From: Rubrobacteraceae bacterium
GTDB taxonomy: Bacteria > Actinomycetota > Rubrobacteria > Rubrobacterales > Rubrobacteraceae
Direction of reading: 5' to 3'
DNA length: 64,000 bases
Assembly (NCBI GenBank): GCA_030448125.1
Contig: JAUJNO010000001.1
Span: 42,122-106,121, forward strand
Shown: positions 17,861 through 26,141 of the stretch, one piece after another
How positions within the stretch are numbered: the stretch's first letter is position 1
Layout of the letters: the number at the start of each line of letters is the position of its first letter
Made by a program: the position numbers and the translations under genes
Notes under the pieces: model-generated
Told to the model about the DNA's origin: nothing
What the model saw: only the letters and a program-made list of their open reading frames with translations
The model's database searches: none

Positions 17861-17903
17861 TGTAAACCGAATGTAAACTCCGCGTAAAATCTATGTGAAA
17901 TCT
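17861..17903 (-). promoter_or_regulatory. Four 11-bp direct repeats (Pho-box-like) upstream of the kinase gene
   Basis: The 6-base core TGTAAA recurs at 17861 and 17872, as CGTAAA at 17883 and as TGTGAA at 17894, exactly 11 bases apart. Evenly spaced 11-bp repeats are the hallmark of tandem binding by OmpR/PhoB-family response regulators. The array sits 23 bases upstream of the kinase start on the minus strand. Confidence 0.55.
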
Positions 17904-17923
17904 ACGAAGGCCTGGAAGGATAC

Positions 17924-18757
17924 CTACTCCCGGGACGCGAAGAGGATCGTCGCCTGGCCGATCTGGGGTCGCAGGGCGTCGTTGCGCGCCATGTAGGCTT
18001 CCAGCTCACCCCTCTCGTCGAGGTTCTGGATCCGGGAGAGCGCCCGGTTCAGGCGGTCCTCGGCGACCAGCGACCAGACTGAGTCGCCGTCCCGCCACTC
18101 TTTGGTGAGGGGGCCGCGGGGGTCGAAGTAAGACTCGCCCTGGATGGCGGCGTCGACCGGCGCGAACCTCCCCCGGTAAGCAAAGCCGCTGTCGATAAGG
18201 ATCTCGGCCAGCTCGTCGAGGGGGACGTAGCGGGCGCGGAGGGCGTCCGCAGCCTCCGGGATCAAGCTGTAGTGCCAGTAGCCGTGGCGCAGTTGCTCTT
18301 GCGAGCAGGTGTTGACCACGAGGACCCCGCCGGGCTTCAGGACGCGGGCGAACTCGGCAAAGACCCGGCGGTGGACGGGGAAACCTTTCGGGGCGTCGTC
18401 CGGCAGGTGGTGTAGTACCTGGTTGATCATGACCCCGTCGAAATGTTCGTCCTCGAAGGGCAGCTCGTCGATCTGGGCGGATTGGAACGAGATGCGGCCC
18501 TCGTCCCTCGCTCCGGCCAGCTTCTGCGCAGCGACCTCCAGCATACCGGGGTTCATGTCGACCGCTTCGATCCGGCCGACGTAACCCAGCATCGCTTGGG
18601 AGTAGTTGCCGGTACCGCACCCGGCGTCCAGGACCACCATTTGGTCCAACGGCACGGGCGCGTGGGCGAAGCAGCCGACGGAGATCTCCGTCCCCACCGG
18701 CTCCCGCGTCTTGTCGTAGTTCCTTGATTTCTGCGTGTAGTTCTCGTAACTGCTCAT
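17924..18757 (-). CDS. Class I SAM-dependent methyltransferase
   Basis: A methyltransferase of 277 residues. Motif I is VVLDAGCGTGNYSQAML (about residues 43-59) with the acidic end of strand 2 in IEAVDMNPGML. A motif-IV-like segment is FDGVMINQVLHHLP and a later strand reads VLKPGGVLVVNT. This is the UbiE/methyltransf_11 type acting on small molecules; the substrate cannot be named. ATG at 18757 follows GAGGAG. It lies upstream of the choline-kinase-like gene on the same strand, 85 bases away, and could share a pathway with it. Confidence 0.9.
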   Translation of the reverse strand: MSSYENYTQKSRNYDKTREPVGTEISVGCFAHAPVPLDQMVVLDAGCGTGNYSQAMLGYVGRIEAVDMNPGMLEVAAQKLAGARDEGRISFQSAQIDELPFEDEHFDGVMINQVLHHLPDDAPKGFPVHRRVFAEFARVLKPGGVLVVNTCSQEQLRHGYWHYSLIPEAADALRARYVPLDELAEILIDSGFAYRGRFAPVDAAIQGESYFDPRGPLTKEWRDGDSVWSLVAEDRLNRALSRIQNLDERGELEAYMARNDALRPQIGQATILFASRE

Positions 18758-18952
18758 CCCGTACTCCTCTTTAGGTCCGTTTTTCGTACTACCACGAGAG
18801 AACAAGAGCTTACCCGATAGAGCTCTATAGATCCGGTAAACCTAGGTTTTACCCACTGTTAACGCTCTTTTTACTCAAGGGACGGTTGCCGACCTTATAC
18901 TTTGCCGCGATTTGCGGCTCTTGAGGAACTCTTGAGGGAGGAAAAGAACCGT

Positions 18953-19885
18953 ATGACTTTTCGGAGCGTGGGTATCAGCCAACCACGCGCGCATCTGGAC
19001 GGCCTCTCCGAACTAGCCAGGGAGCTCGAAGCCTCAAAGCGCGCCGGAGCGGACTTCGTCGAGATAATGCCGCACGACCTGGGGGTTATCCTCGGCGGCG
19101 GCCTCGACGCCGCACGGCTGCGACCCGTTCGGGAGCTGCTGCTCGAAACGGACCTGGCCTACACCGTCCACGCCCCGCTCGAGATAAACCTCATGGACTT
19201 GGCCGCCCACGATCTCCAGCGCCGCGTCCTCGACGCCAGCCTCCGGTTCGCGAGCGACATCGGCGCGGAGATGGTGATCTGCCACGCCGGCCAGCGATTA
19301 GCGTCGCGCGACGCCCGGTACAGCTTCAAAGAGCAGCTCGCCGCCGAGCGGTCCGCCCTGCGAAAGGCGGGGCAGACGGCTGGGGAGCTCGGCGTAACCA
19401 TCGCCGTCGAGAACTACTACCCCGATCTGCCCATCGTTCGAGGCGCGGTCTACGACTACTCCGTCTGGCCCTCCGAGCTGGCCGAGCAGATCTCCACCGT
19501 CGACCACCCCGCAGTCGGCCTCTGCCTCGACGTGGGACACGCGGCCCTCGCGGCGAACGTCTTCGGCTTCGACTACCTCACAGAGTGCGCCGCCGTAGCT
19601 CCCCTCGTCCGCCACCTGCACCTCCACGACAACCTGATGAAGACCAACCTCACCGGCGAGCCTCCGGTCTCAGAGCACCCTGTCTACGGGCTCGGAGACC
19701 TGCACCTGCCACCGGGGAGAGGAGTCATCCCGCTCGAAGAACTGTTCCGGCTGGCGGACTTCTCTGAGAACCCCTCGTGCTGCGTGGAGCTCTTCACCGG
19801 CTTCTACTCTCTAGCTACGGAGGCCCTCAACACCGCCCGAGAGCTCGGCCTCGCGGGAGCGCCCAGAGAGCGTATCCCCGCTTAG
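18953..19885 (+). CDS. Sugar phosphate isomerase/epimerase-like TIM barrel protein
   Basis: An AP-endonuclease-2-like TIM barrel of 310 residues. Metal-site elements typical of xylose-isomerase-like proteins are visible: VEIMPHDLG, YTVHAPLEINLMD, MVICHAGQ, IAVENYYPD with the Glu ligand, CLDVGHAALA with Asp and His, HLHLHDN and CVELFTG. Such proteins isomerise or epimerise sugars or polyols with a divalent metal. The ATG at 18953 has GGGAGG upstream. It is divergent from the methyltransferase and convergent with the AAA ATPase. The exact substrate is unknown. Confidence 0.87.
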   Translation: MTFRSVGISQPRAHLDGLSELARELEASKRAGADFVEIMPHDLGVILGGGLDAARLRPVRELLLETDLAYTVHAPLEINLMDLAAHDLQRRVLDASLRFASDIGAEMVICHAGQRLASRDARYSFKEQLAAERSALRKAGQTAGELGVTIAVENYYPDLPIVRGAVYDYSVWPSELAEQISTVDHPAVGLCLDVGHAALAANVFGFDYLTECAAVAPLVRHLHLHDNLMKTNLTGEPPVSEHPVYGLGDLHLPPGRGVIPLEELFRLADFSENPSCCVELFTGFYSLATEALNTARELGLAGAPRERIPA

Positions 19886-19897
19886 AGCACGCTCGTC

Positions 19898-21436
19898 CTA
19901 GCGCCGGACGCTCGGGCCGACGCGCTTCATCGCGGTGCGGAAGTCATAGGTGGTGATAGAGAGGCTGCCCAGCTTGTGCGGCGAGATCCTCTTCTCGAAG
20001 TCCCGCAGGTTGATCGAGCGCCGCATACACACGAGCGCCGCCTCGCGGCACAGAGCCTCTAGGTCCGCCCCCGAGTAGTCGCGCGCCGCGGCGGAGATCT
20101 GCTTGAGGTCGAGGTCGGACGCTACAGGCATGCCTTCGGCGTGAATCTTCAAGATGTGCAGGCGCGCCTCTGTGTCGGGGAGACCTATCTCGATCTCGTG
20201 GTCGAAGCGGCCCGGACGCCTCAGGGCAGGGTCCAGGGCGCTCGGCCGGTTGGTCGTGGCGATGACGCAGACGCGTCCCAGGTCGTTCATCCCGTCCATG
20301 AGCGAGAGTAGCTGGGAAACAAGCGTCGCCTCGAAGCTCTCGCTCATCGTGTCGCGCGAGGAGGCGAAGGAGTCTATCTCGTCGAAGAGGACCACCGCGG
20401 GCGCCTTGGCGCGAGCCTCGGTAAAGATGTTCCTCAAGCGCGCCTCGCTCTGGCCCCAGTACTTGTTGAGGATCTCCGGCCCCGCCACCGCTATAAAGTG
20501 CGCCCCGCTCTCGTGCGCGACCGCTCGGGCGAGCAGGGTCTTGCCGGTCCCTGGCGGACCGTAGAAGAGTATCCCCTTGTGCGGCCGGATACCGAGCCTC
20601 TGAAAGATCTCCGGGTGCGTTATGGGCAGCTCGACGGCCTCGCGCACCAGGGCTATGGTCTCGCGCATCCCACCGACATCCTCGTAACGCGTCTCGGGCA
20701 CGTTGCGCGATCCCGGCGCCGCCCCGCTTACCGCCGCCACGCCCGCGCTCCCGCTCCGCACGCTCTTCGCGAGACGCTCGAAGAGACCCTCCTTCGGGTC
20801 GGGGACCGGGTCCTCTTCAGGCGCGGCATCGTTGTTCTTGGCTACGGTCCAGCTCGTCAAGGGTCCGCCGCCCCTGTAGCGCCAGGCTTCTTCGCGGTTC
20901 GGGTCTATCCTTTCGGGGAGTCGAGTCAGGATCTCGGCGGTCCCATCGAGGTCCAGGATCGGGCACCGCGCACACGGCCCGAGGTCCGAGAGTACGCGCT
21001 CGGTGAGGCTCTCCTTATCCACCTCGAAGACGCCGTCCTCGCCCATTTGCCCGAAGGAGTACCAGGAGTTCGACGTCGCGTGTTCGTTGTCGTAGACGCG
21101 GATCTGCTTGCACGGGAAGAGCTGCTTGCCCCCGAGCTTCTTCGGCGTACACCACTCCCGCGCCGACACGCCCCGGCGCTGCTTGCGCAGAAAGCACCCC
21201 AGGCCACCGAAGAGCTCCTCGCCCGACAGCGCGACCCCGTCCGCCGTGTACTCGGACTCCCGATCGCCCCGCAGGAGCTCCCGCAGGTCGTCCAGAGGAC
21301 GCCAGTCTTCCGGCAGATCCAACTCGACCTCGACCTTCGCCGTGCCGTTCTCGCCCTCGATCCGGTAAGATGGATGGCGGGCCGCGACGGAGGCCGCCCG
21401 TCCCAGGGGACCTTCGGAACTCAGGGGGAATCTCAT
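19898..21436 (-). CDS. AAA+ ATPase of the CDC48/proteasomal ATPase-like class
   Basis: A single-AAA protein of 512 residues. The C-terminal ATPase has Walker A GPPGTGKT, Walker B VVLFDEIDS, the pore loop KYWGQSEA, sensor 1 IATTNRPSALD and the arginine-finger region RRPGRFD, followed by the SGADLEALCREAA sensor-2 helix. The N-terminal 240 residues form a separate domain with cysteines (REWCTPKK, FPCKQIR, GPCARCPILD) that could bind a metal or sense redox state; I do not recognise it. ATG at 21436 has GAGGG about 6 bases upstream. Likely a protein-remodelling ATPase; no partner is adjacent. Confidence 0.9.
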   Translation of the reverse strand: MRFPLSSEGPLGRAASVAARHPSYRIEGENGTAKVEVELDLPEDWRPLDDLRELLRGDRESEYTADGVALSGEELFGGLGCFLRKQRRGVSAREWCTPKKLGGKQLFPCKQIRVYDNEHATSNSWYSFGQMGEDGVFEVDKESLTERVLSDLGPCARCPILDLDGTAEILTRLPERIDPNREEAWRYRGGGPLTSWTVAKNNDAAPEEDPVPDPKEGLFERLAKSVRSGSAGVAAVSGAAPGSRNVPETRYEDVGGMRETIALVREAVELPITHPEIFQRLGIRPHKGILFYGPPGTGKTLLARAVAHESGAHFIAVAGPEILNKYWGQSEARLRNIFTEARAKAPAVVLFDEIDSFASSRDTMSESFEATLVSQLLSLMDGMNDLGRVCVIATTNRPSALDPALRRPGRFDHEIEIGLPDTEARLHILKIHAEGMPVASDLDLKQISAAARDYSGADLEALCREAALVCMRRSINLRDFEKRISPHKLGSLSITTYDFRTAMKRVGPSVRR

Positions 21437-21505
21437 TCGAACCCTCACAAAAGACGATTCTACCACCGCACAAGGCAAGACTGGCCCCAAGACAGGAGGA
21501 CCGAG

Positions 21506-22054
21506 GTGACCGACGAAAAGAGGCCGCCCGTCTCGACCGGAGGCGGTGACGACGGAACCACCACCCTGCTCGGCGCCGGCCGGATCTCCAAGTGCGACGC
21601 TCGCATCATCGTCCTGGGCGACGTGGACGAGGCGAGCTCGTTCGTGGGCCTCGCCCGCGCGGAGGTCGGGGCCGAGGTCGGCGAAGCCGGGAGCGATATG
21701 GCGGAGCTGCTGATCGGTCTGCAGCGGCTCCTCTACCGGATCATGGGCGACGTCGCCATGCCCGAGGAGAAGAACGCGGTCGGGAGCACGGACCTGGAGT
21801 ACCTGGACGCGGCGCTCGAGGAGTGGCGCGAACGGACGGAGATCCCCAACGAGTTCGTCGTCCCCGGGGAGACGAGGCTCGGCGCTCTCCTCGACGTCGC
21901 TCGCTCGGTGGTGCGCCGCGCGGAGCGAAGCCTCGCCGCCGCCGGCTTCGCCGAGACACACCCCGACGCCTTCAGGTCCGTTAACAGGCTCTCCGACCTG
22001 CTCTTCGTCGTCGCCCGCAAAGCCGACGGCAAGGCCTCCCTCTCGAAGGAGTAG
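21506..22054 (+). CDS. Cob(I)alamin adenosyltransferase, PduO type
   Basis: ATP:cob(I)alamin adenosyltransferase, making coenzyme B12 (adenosylcobalamin). Of 182 residues, the N-terminal GGGDDGTTTLLGAGRISK is the ATP-binding motif of the PduO family (usually TGDxGxT), and DVDEASSFVGLARA, ARSVVRRAERSL and SVNRLSDLLFVVAR are the conserved helices. GTG at 21506 lies behind CAGGAGGA. Divergent from the AAA gene and 75 bases upstream of an LLM gene. B12-dependent enzymes are not in the window. Assignment is firm. Confidence 0.93.
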   Translation: MTDEKRPPVSTGGGDDGTTTLLGAGRISKCDARIIVLGDVDEASSFVGLARAEVGAEVGEAGSDMAELLIGLQRLLYRIMGDVAMPEEKNAVGSTDLEYLDAALEEWRERTEIPNEFVVPGETRLGALLDVARSVVRRAERSLAAAGFAETHPDAFRSVNRLSDLLFVVARKADGKASLSKE

Positions 22055-22129
22055 CGGTCTGATCCCGGCGGCGGGTCCCGCGCCGGGGGTATGATGTGGA
22101 GCGGCAGACAGCTCCCTGGGAGGTTCCGT

Positions 22130-23095
22130 ATGGCGGTTCAGTTCGGTGTGTTCGTCCCGCAGGGTTGGCGGATGGACCTGGTCGAGATAAAGGACCCCGT
22201 CGAGCAGTACGAGGCGATGACCCGGGTGGCAAAGGTCGCCGAGGAGAGCGGCGGGTTCGACTCGATCTGGGTCTACGACCACTTCCACACCGTCCCCACA
22301 CCCACCAAAGAGACCACCTTTGAGTGCTGGACCATCAGCGCCGGCCTCGCCCGCGATACTTCTAGCATCAAGATCGGCCAGATGGTCACCTGCAACGGCT
22401 ACCGCAACCCGGCGCTCCTGGCGAAGATATCCTCGACGGTAGACGTGATGAGCAACGGGCGTCTCCTCTTTGGCCTGGGCGCGGGCTGGTACGAGCACGA
22501 GTGGCGCGCCTACGGTTACGGCTTCCCCGAGGTACCCGAGCGGATGCGGATGTTCCGGGAGGCCTGCGAGATAATCCACCGCATGTGGACCGAGGACGAG
22601 CCGGTCTTCGAGGGCGAGTTCTACACTATAGACCGGCCCATAAACGAGCCAAAAGGCGTAAGCAGTCCCCATCCCTCGTTCTGGATCGGGGGCGGCGGCG
22701 AGAAGGTCACGCTGAGGCTGGTGGCCCGGTGGGCCGACGCCTGCAACATCATCGGCGACGTGGACAAGCTACGTCACAAGTTCGACGTGCTACGCGGGCA
22801 CTGCGACGACCTCGGGCGCGACTACGAGGAGATAGTCCGCTCGACCTCCGTCAGCGTGTATCTCCTGGAAGAGGGCGAAGACCCCGAGAGCGCCACGGCC
22901 CTCGCCCGGGGCGGTATGAGCTACGATGAGTACTCCAAACGGTTCGTAGTCGGCACGGCCGACGAAATCTCCGAACGCCTGCAGCCGATGGTCGAGACCG
23001 GCGTCAACTACTTCCAGGTCTACCTGCCCCGCGTCGCCTACGACCCCGCCCCCGTCGAGCGCTTCGCCAGAGAGGTGATCCCCAACTTCTCCTGA
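22130..23095 (+). CDS. F420-dependent LLM oxidoreductase, Rv1855c-like family
   Basis: A 321-residue TIM-barrel LLM enzyme similar to the Rv1855c-type F420 family. Landmarks are FGVFVPQGWRMDLVEI at the start, GFDSIWVYDHFHTVPTPT, IKIGQMVTCNGYRNPALLAK, the FGLGAGWYEHEWRAYGY cofactor loop and a PSFWIGGGGEKVTLRLVA strand. GGGAGG precedes the ATG. Substrate is unknown. It follows the adenosyltransferase on the same strand and might be cotranscribed with it, though the two have no obvious functional link. Confidence 0.92.
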   Translation: MAVQFGVFVPQGWRMDLVEIKDPVEQYEAMTRVAKVAEESGGFDSIWVYDHFHTVPTPTKETTFECWTISAGLARDTSSIKIGQMVTCNGYRNPALLAKISSTVDVMSNGRLLFGLGAGWYEHEWRAYGYGFPEVPERMRMFREACEIIHRMWTEDEPVFEGEFYTIDRPINEPKGVSSPHPSFWIGGGGEKVTLRLVARWADACNIIGDVDKLRHKFDVLRGHCDDLGRDYEEIVRSTSVSVYLLEEGEDPESATALARGGMSYDEYSKRFVVGTADEISERLQPMVETGVNYFQVYLPRVAYDPAPVERFAREVIPNFS

Positions 23096-23222
23096 CGAAC
23101 TACTCCCTCTAGGCAGGCTTCTCCACCCACTCTGGGGGAGGCGTGATCCCGGGCTCCAGCTTGTTGCCGGGGCCGTCGAGGCCGGTCGAGGTTACGGTCA
23201 TGAGAACCCGCACCTTCACGTC

Positions 23223-23750
23223 GTGGTCGCAGACAGCCTGGCACGAGAGACACACCTACCCGAGCAGGTCGCGGCTCTCGAGAACCTCGCGCTCCGCTTC
23301 GGTCATCCTCTCGGGCTCGCCTTCGAGGAACTCGACGCGGCGCTTAGGCACCACAAGGACGAGACCGAGCAGCACGAGCAGCGGCTGCGCGAGAGGCTCG
23401 ATGCTCTTGGGCGGGGCACCTCGACCCGAAAGGAGGCGCAGACGGTCGCGGGTTCGCTGGTAAAGGGCGTCGCCGACCAGGTGCGCGGCGACCAGGCGGG
23501 CAAGAACGCCCGGGACACCTTCACCACCGAATACATGGACATAGCCTCCTACGAGCTGCTGGAGCGCCTGGCGAACCGGGCGGGCGACACCGAGACTGCT
23601 GAGGTAGCGCGCACGAATCGGGCGGAAGACGAGGCGATGGCTCAGAGGACCGCCGCGAACTGGGACAAGTTCGTGGACCTGACGCTAGCCGAAGAAGGCG
23701 TCAAACCTAAGGGCGTGACGGTTCACGCTTTTACCGGGCCGGGGTCCTAA
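23223..23750 (+). CDS. DUF892/YciE-like ferritin-fold protein
   Basis: A 175-residue helical protein of the DUF892 (YciE) ferritin-like type. Helices carry LRHHKDETEQHEQRLRERL, a metal-ligand-like ExxxHE pattern, then TEYMDIASYELLERLANRAGDTETAEVA and RAEDEAMAQRTAANWDKFVDL, as in the family. Relatives are stress-induced and thought to bind iron; the function is unproven. GTG at 23223 is the only start in frame, and coding-like sequence continues upstream in the same frame without a start, so the N-terminus may be damaged. Confidence 0.7.
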   Translation: MVADSLARETHLPEQVAALENLALRFGHPLGLAFEELDAALRHHKDETEQHEQRLRERLDALGRGTSTRKEAQTVAGSLVKGVADQVRGDQAGKNARDTFTTEYMDIASYELLERLANRAGDTETAEVARTNRAEDEAMAQRTAANWDKFVDLTLAEEGVKPKGVTVHAFTGPGS

Positions 23751-23823
23751 TCGGGGCTCCGGCCCTCTCTCGCGTTCGCGAAGCAACCCCGCCGGGGAGG
23801 AGTCAGCGTCAAGCCTCGGCGGG

Positions 23824-24048
23824 CTACCCGGGCGGCGCCTGGTCCTCGCCCGGCCCCTCTGGATTCTCCAGCTCCTCGACGACCTCGTCGGGGTCGGAGA
23901 ATTGGGCGTTGGTCGGCAGCCGACCCAGGCGCTCGAGTACCCCCTCCGGGGCGTCGCCGCTGCGGGCGGCCGCGAGCAAATCCTGCGCTCGGGTCGGGTA
24001 GTCGGCGCCTTCGATGTAGCGGCGCACGTCGTCGGTATCGGATCCCAA
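23824..24048 (-). CDS. DUF2795 domain protein
   Basis: A 74-residue protein of the DUF2795 family: DVRRYIEGADYPTRAQDLLAAARS, VLERLGRLPTNAQFSDPDEVVEEL. These small actinobacterial proteins have an unknown function. TTG at 24048 is behind AAGGAG with a 7-base spacer, which fixes the start. It converges on the DUF892-like gene. Confidence 0.85.
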   Translation of the reverse strand: MGSDTDDVRRYIEGADYPTRAQDLLAAARSGDAPEGVLERLGRLPTNAQFSDPDEVVEELENPEGPGEDQAPPG

Positions 24049-24302
24049 GGTTTTCTCCTTTTGGCGGTGTACACGCGGTCTCTGGTACGCCGTGTACCCG
24101 GCCGGAGACGAAAGTAAGCCCGACTCGACGAGTTCGCAGCACGCAAGCCGCGCCGGGGGCCTAGCTTCGCTGGGGCTCCGGCCTTCTCTCTGGCTCGCTC
24201 TCTCGGAGCATCCGTGCGGGGCTCTTCGCGGCGGGGGTGTTGGCCCCTTACGAATGGGTAAGATTCTAGGGAATTACTGTGGAGCGATGAGAGGAGCGTT
24301 CG

Positions 24303-24509
24303 GTGAGCAAGAGGGACTACGTAATGTTCGCGGTGATAGCGGTCCTCGGCGTGGCCGCCTTCGCTACCATAGGCGTGCTGACGTTACTGGAAGGCCCGGA
24401 GTGGGTGAAGTTCGTGATAGCCATGGTCTTCTTTGTCACGATCCTGGTTGGCTCGTACCTGTACGTCATCGGGCCACAAAAGGGGGGCTCTGAGCGTAAC
24501 ACCGACTAG
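24303..24509 (+). CDS. Small membrane protein with two helices, unknown
   Basis: A 68-residue protein with two hydrophobic segments (about 7-27 and 35-58) joined by an EGPEWVKF loop, and a charged C-terminus. The GTG start follows GAGAGGAG. Nothing identifies a function. A terminator follows about 35 bases after the stop. Confidence 0.65.
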   Translation: MSKRDYVMFAVIAVLGVAAFATIGVLTLLEGPEWVKFVIAMVFFVTILVGSYLYVIGPQKGGSERNTD

Positions 24510-24543
24510 TTAGTTCCACGCGCCTTTCACGTAGGCACTACAG

Positions 24544-24575
24544 GCCGGAGTCCTAATCGGGGCTCCGGCTTTTTA
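24544..24575 (+). terminator. Rho-independent terminator
   Basis: GCCGGAG pairs with CTCCGGC across a 12-base loop and is followed by TTTTT. It ends the small membrane protein gene's transcript. Similar GGGGCTCCGGC sequences recur through this part of the window. Confidence 0.75.
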
Positions 24576-24854
24576 AAGCTTCACGAGGTTTGTCCGATAA
24601 CTTATTGACGGACGAAGTCCGAACCAGCTTCTATCCCGTAGATGGGCGCTTCATCCATCGCGATGCACGTCCTCGAAAGGAGCGAAACCCTCTGGGACGG
24701 TTGTCTGTCGGGCCGGGGGCCTACCGGTAGTTTGTTGAAGTAGGAAGGCGCTGTGTTCCAATGGCGGCAAGAAGGTGCCGTCATGACCAGACGACTGCCG
24801 GTAATCGGGGCTCCGGTTCTTTCCTCGTCTTCGTTTTTTCTTGCTCATAGTATC

Positions 24855-24893
24855 GGGTACAACCTTTTCGTCGAGCACGAAAAGGTTGTACCC
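24855..24893. promoter_or_regulatory. Perfect 17-bp inverted repeat with 5-base loop upstream of ZIP gene
   Basis: GGGTACAACCTTTTCGT, loop CGAGC, then its exact reverse complement. It lies 44 bases before the ZIP start. It has only a short T-rich tail (TCTTGTT), so it could be a terminator, a leader hairpin or a double operator for a metal regulator. Confidence 0.6.
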
Positions 24894-24936
24894 TCTTGTT
24901 CGAGCAACACCCTCTCAAAGAGCGAAGGTCAGCGGG

Positions 24937-25627
24937 ATGCTGACAGCCCTCCTCGTCGGCATCGTCGCGTCCAGCGCCCTAGTTGATTGGCGCGGTCGTC
25001 GGAGCCTTCTGGAGCCCACCCCAAGGGATGGTTGCCGTCGGACTGGCCTTTGCCAGCGGTGCGCTCATCACCGCGCTCGCCTTCGACCTGTTCGAGGAAG
25101 CTTTTAACATTGGAGGACCCTGGGTCGCCGGCCTGGGCCTTCTGGCAGGAGCCGCCGCTTTCGTGACAGCCGACGAGCTATTGGATCGATACGGCGGCTC
25201 TTCGGGCTTCGCCTTACTGGCCGGCGTAACCCTCGACGGCGTACCCGAAAACCTCGCCTTGGGCGTCGGTCTCATCGGAAGTTCCTTGACCGGGATCCTC
25301 GCGCTCCTGGTCGGTATCTTCGCCTCCAACCTCCCCGAGGCGCTGGGTGGAGCGGTAGACATGAGAAACGGGGGCCGCTCAAGAGGCTTCGTCATCGCTA
25401 CCTGGACGGCTACCGCCTTGTTGCTGACAGCGGCCGTGGTGGTAGGCAACGCCCTACTCGTGTATGCAAACGAGGGTGTGCTGGCCTTTGCGCGGGCCTT
25501 CGCCAGCGCCGCTGTTTTGGCCTCGGTGGCCGACACGGTGATGCCCGAGGCATATAAAGAGGGCGGTCCGCTGGTTGCTTTCGCCACTGCCGCTGGCTTT
25601 CTGCTTACCTTCCTAATCTCGCAATAA
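24937..25627 (+). CDS. ZIP-family metal transporter (one frameshift)
   Basis: Membrane permease of about 230 residues for zinc or other divalent metals. It starts MLTALLVGIVASSALV at 24937, then shifts by one base near 24980 into GAVVGAFWSPPQGMVAVG. It continues through the ZIP helices: AFASGALITALAFDLFEEAF, the signature LLAGVTLDGVPENLALGVGL, VGIFASNLPEALGGA and a final pair of helices. The LDGVPEN segment is the metal-path motif of this family. GAAGGT precedes the ATG weakly. The frameshift may be a sequence error because the remainder is intact. Confidence 0.82.
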
Positions 25628-25679
25628 AGGGGGCCGGAGCCCCGAAGGACCCCGGACCTTATCCGGTGTGGCTATCCGA

Positions 25680-25898
25680 CTAAGCGGGCTGCTCTCCCTC
25701 TTCCAGGACGAAGACGATTTCCAGGTTGGCTTTGTAACCCGTGATGCTGCCATTCTCGATCAACACGTTCATGTCCTTGACATGAGCGCCCTCGACATTC
25801 CGGAGAGTGCTAGTGGCACGTTCGACGGCCTGGTTAATCGCATCCTCAAAGCTCTGGTCTGAGGTAGCGCTGAGTTCCACGACGCGAGCTACAGGCAT
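25680..25898 (-). CDS. Dodecin (flavin-binding storage protein)
   Basis: A 72-residue dodecin that assembles as a dodecameric shell binding flavins or CoA. Family signature: RVVELSATSDQSFEDAINQA, the RNVEGAHVKDMNV strand with the characteristic histidine or tryptophan position occupied by His, and the closing ANLEIVFVLEE strand. AAAGGAG lies 7 bases upstream of the ATG at 25898. Converges with the ZIP gene, 52 bases apart. Assignment is firm. Confidence 0.95.
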   Translation of the reverse strand: MPVARVVELSATSDQSFEDAINQAVERATSTLRNVEGAHVKDMNVLIENGSITGYKANLEIVFVLEEGEQPA

Positions 25899-26091
25899 TT
25901 TGCACTCCTTTGTTTTGCTTTCCCTGAAGGACTTTCTACCCCTACACCTCAGATCTGCAACCGCTTCAGTTCTAGAGCAAAGGACCAGGACACCCCGAAG
26001 GATACCCCGGCCCTTTGCTTGCGGTGAGGGAAGAGGGCTTTGTGAAGGGCGTGGCGCAAAGAGCGACCAAAGGCTGGGGCAAAGGCTAGAC

Positions 26092-26105
26092 TTAGGTTAT
26101 CCTAA
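26092..26105. promoter_or_regulatory. DtxR/IdeR/MntR-like box next to the IS3 end
   Basis: TTAGGTTATCCTAA resembles the core of DtxR-family metal-regulator boxes (TTAGGTTAGSCTAACCTAA). It sits 9 bases outside the left IS3 end, so it may have controlled a gene displaced by the insertion. Assigned by similarity only. Confidence 0.4.
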
Positions 26106-26141
26106 ACTCAGGATGGAATTCCCCCGCTAGCACGGACACGT

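Larger units (their letters stand above)
24510..24936. other. Intergenic region with terminator and long hairpin
   Basis: About 430 bases with no credible gene. It contains a terminator (24544-24575), a recurring GGGGCTCCGG motif at 24804-24813 and a 17-bp-arm inverted repeat (24855-24893) just before the ZIP transporter gene. Confidence 0.6.

Noticed and set aside
21437..22672. Long minus-strand open frame that continues upstream of the AAA ATPase start
   Set aside because: It is antisense to the adenosyltransferase and an LLM gene, both well supported. The upstream translation is low-complexity and lacks family motifs; the real start is ATG at 21436.
23907..24110. Plus-strand frames at 23.9-24.1 kb
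   Set aside because: Antisense to a well-supported DUF2795 gene; no ribosome site and no motif.
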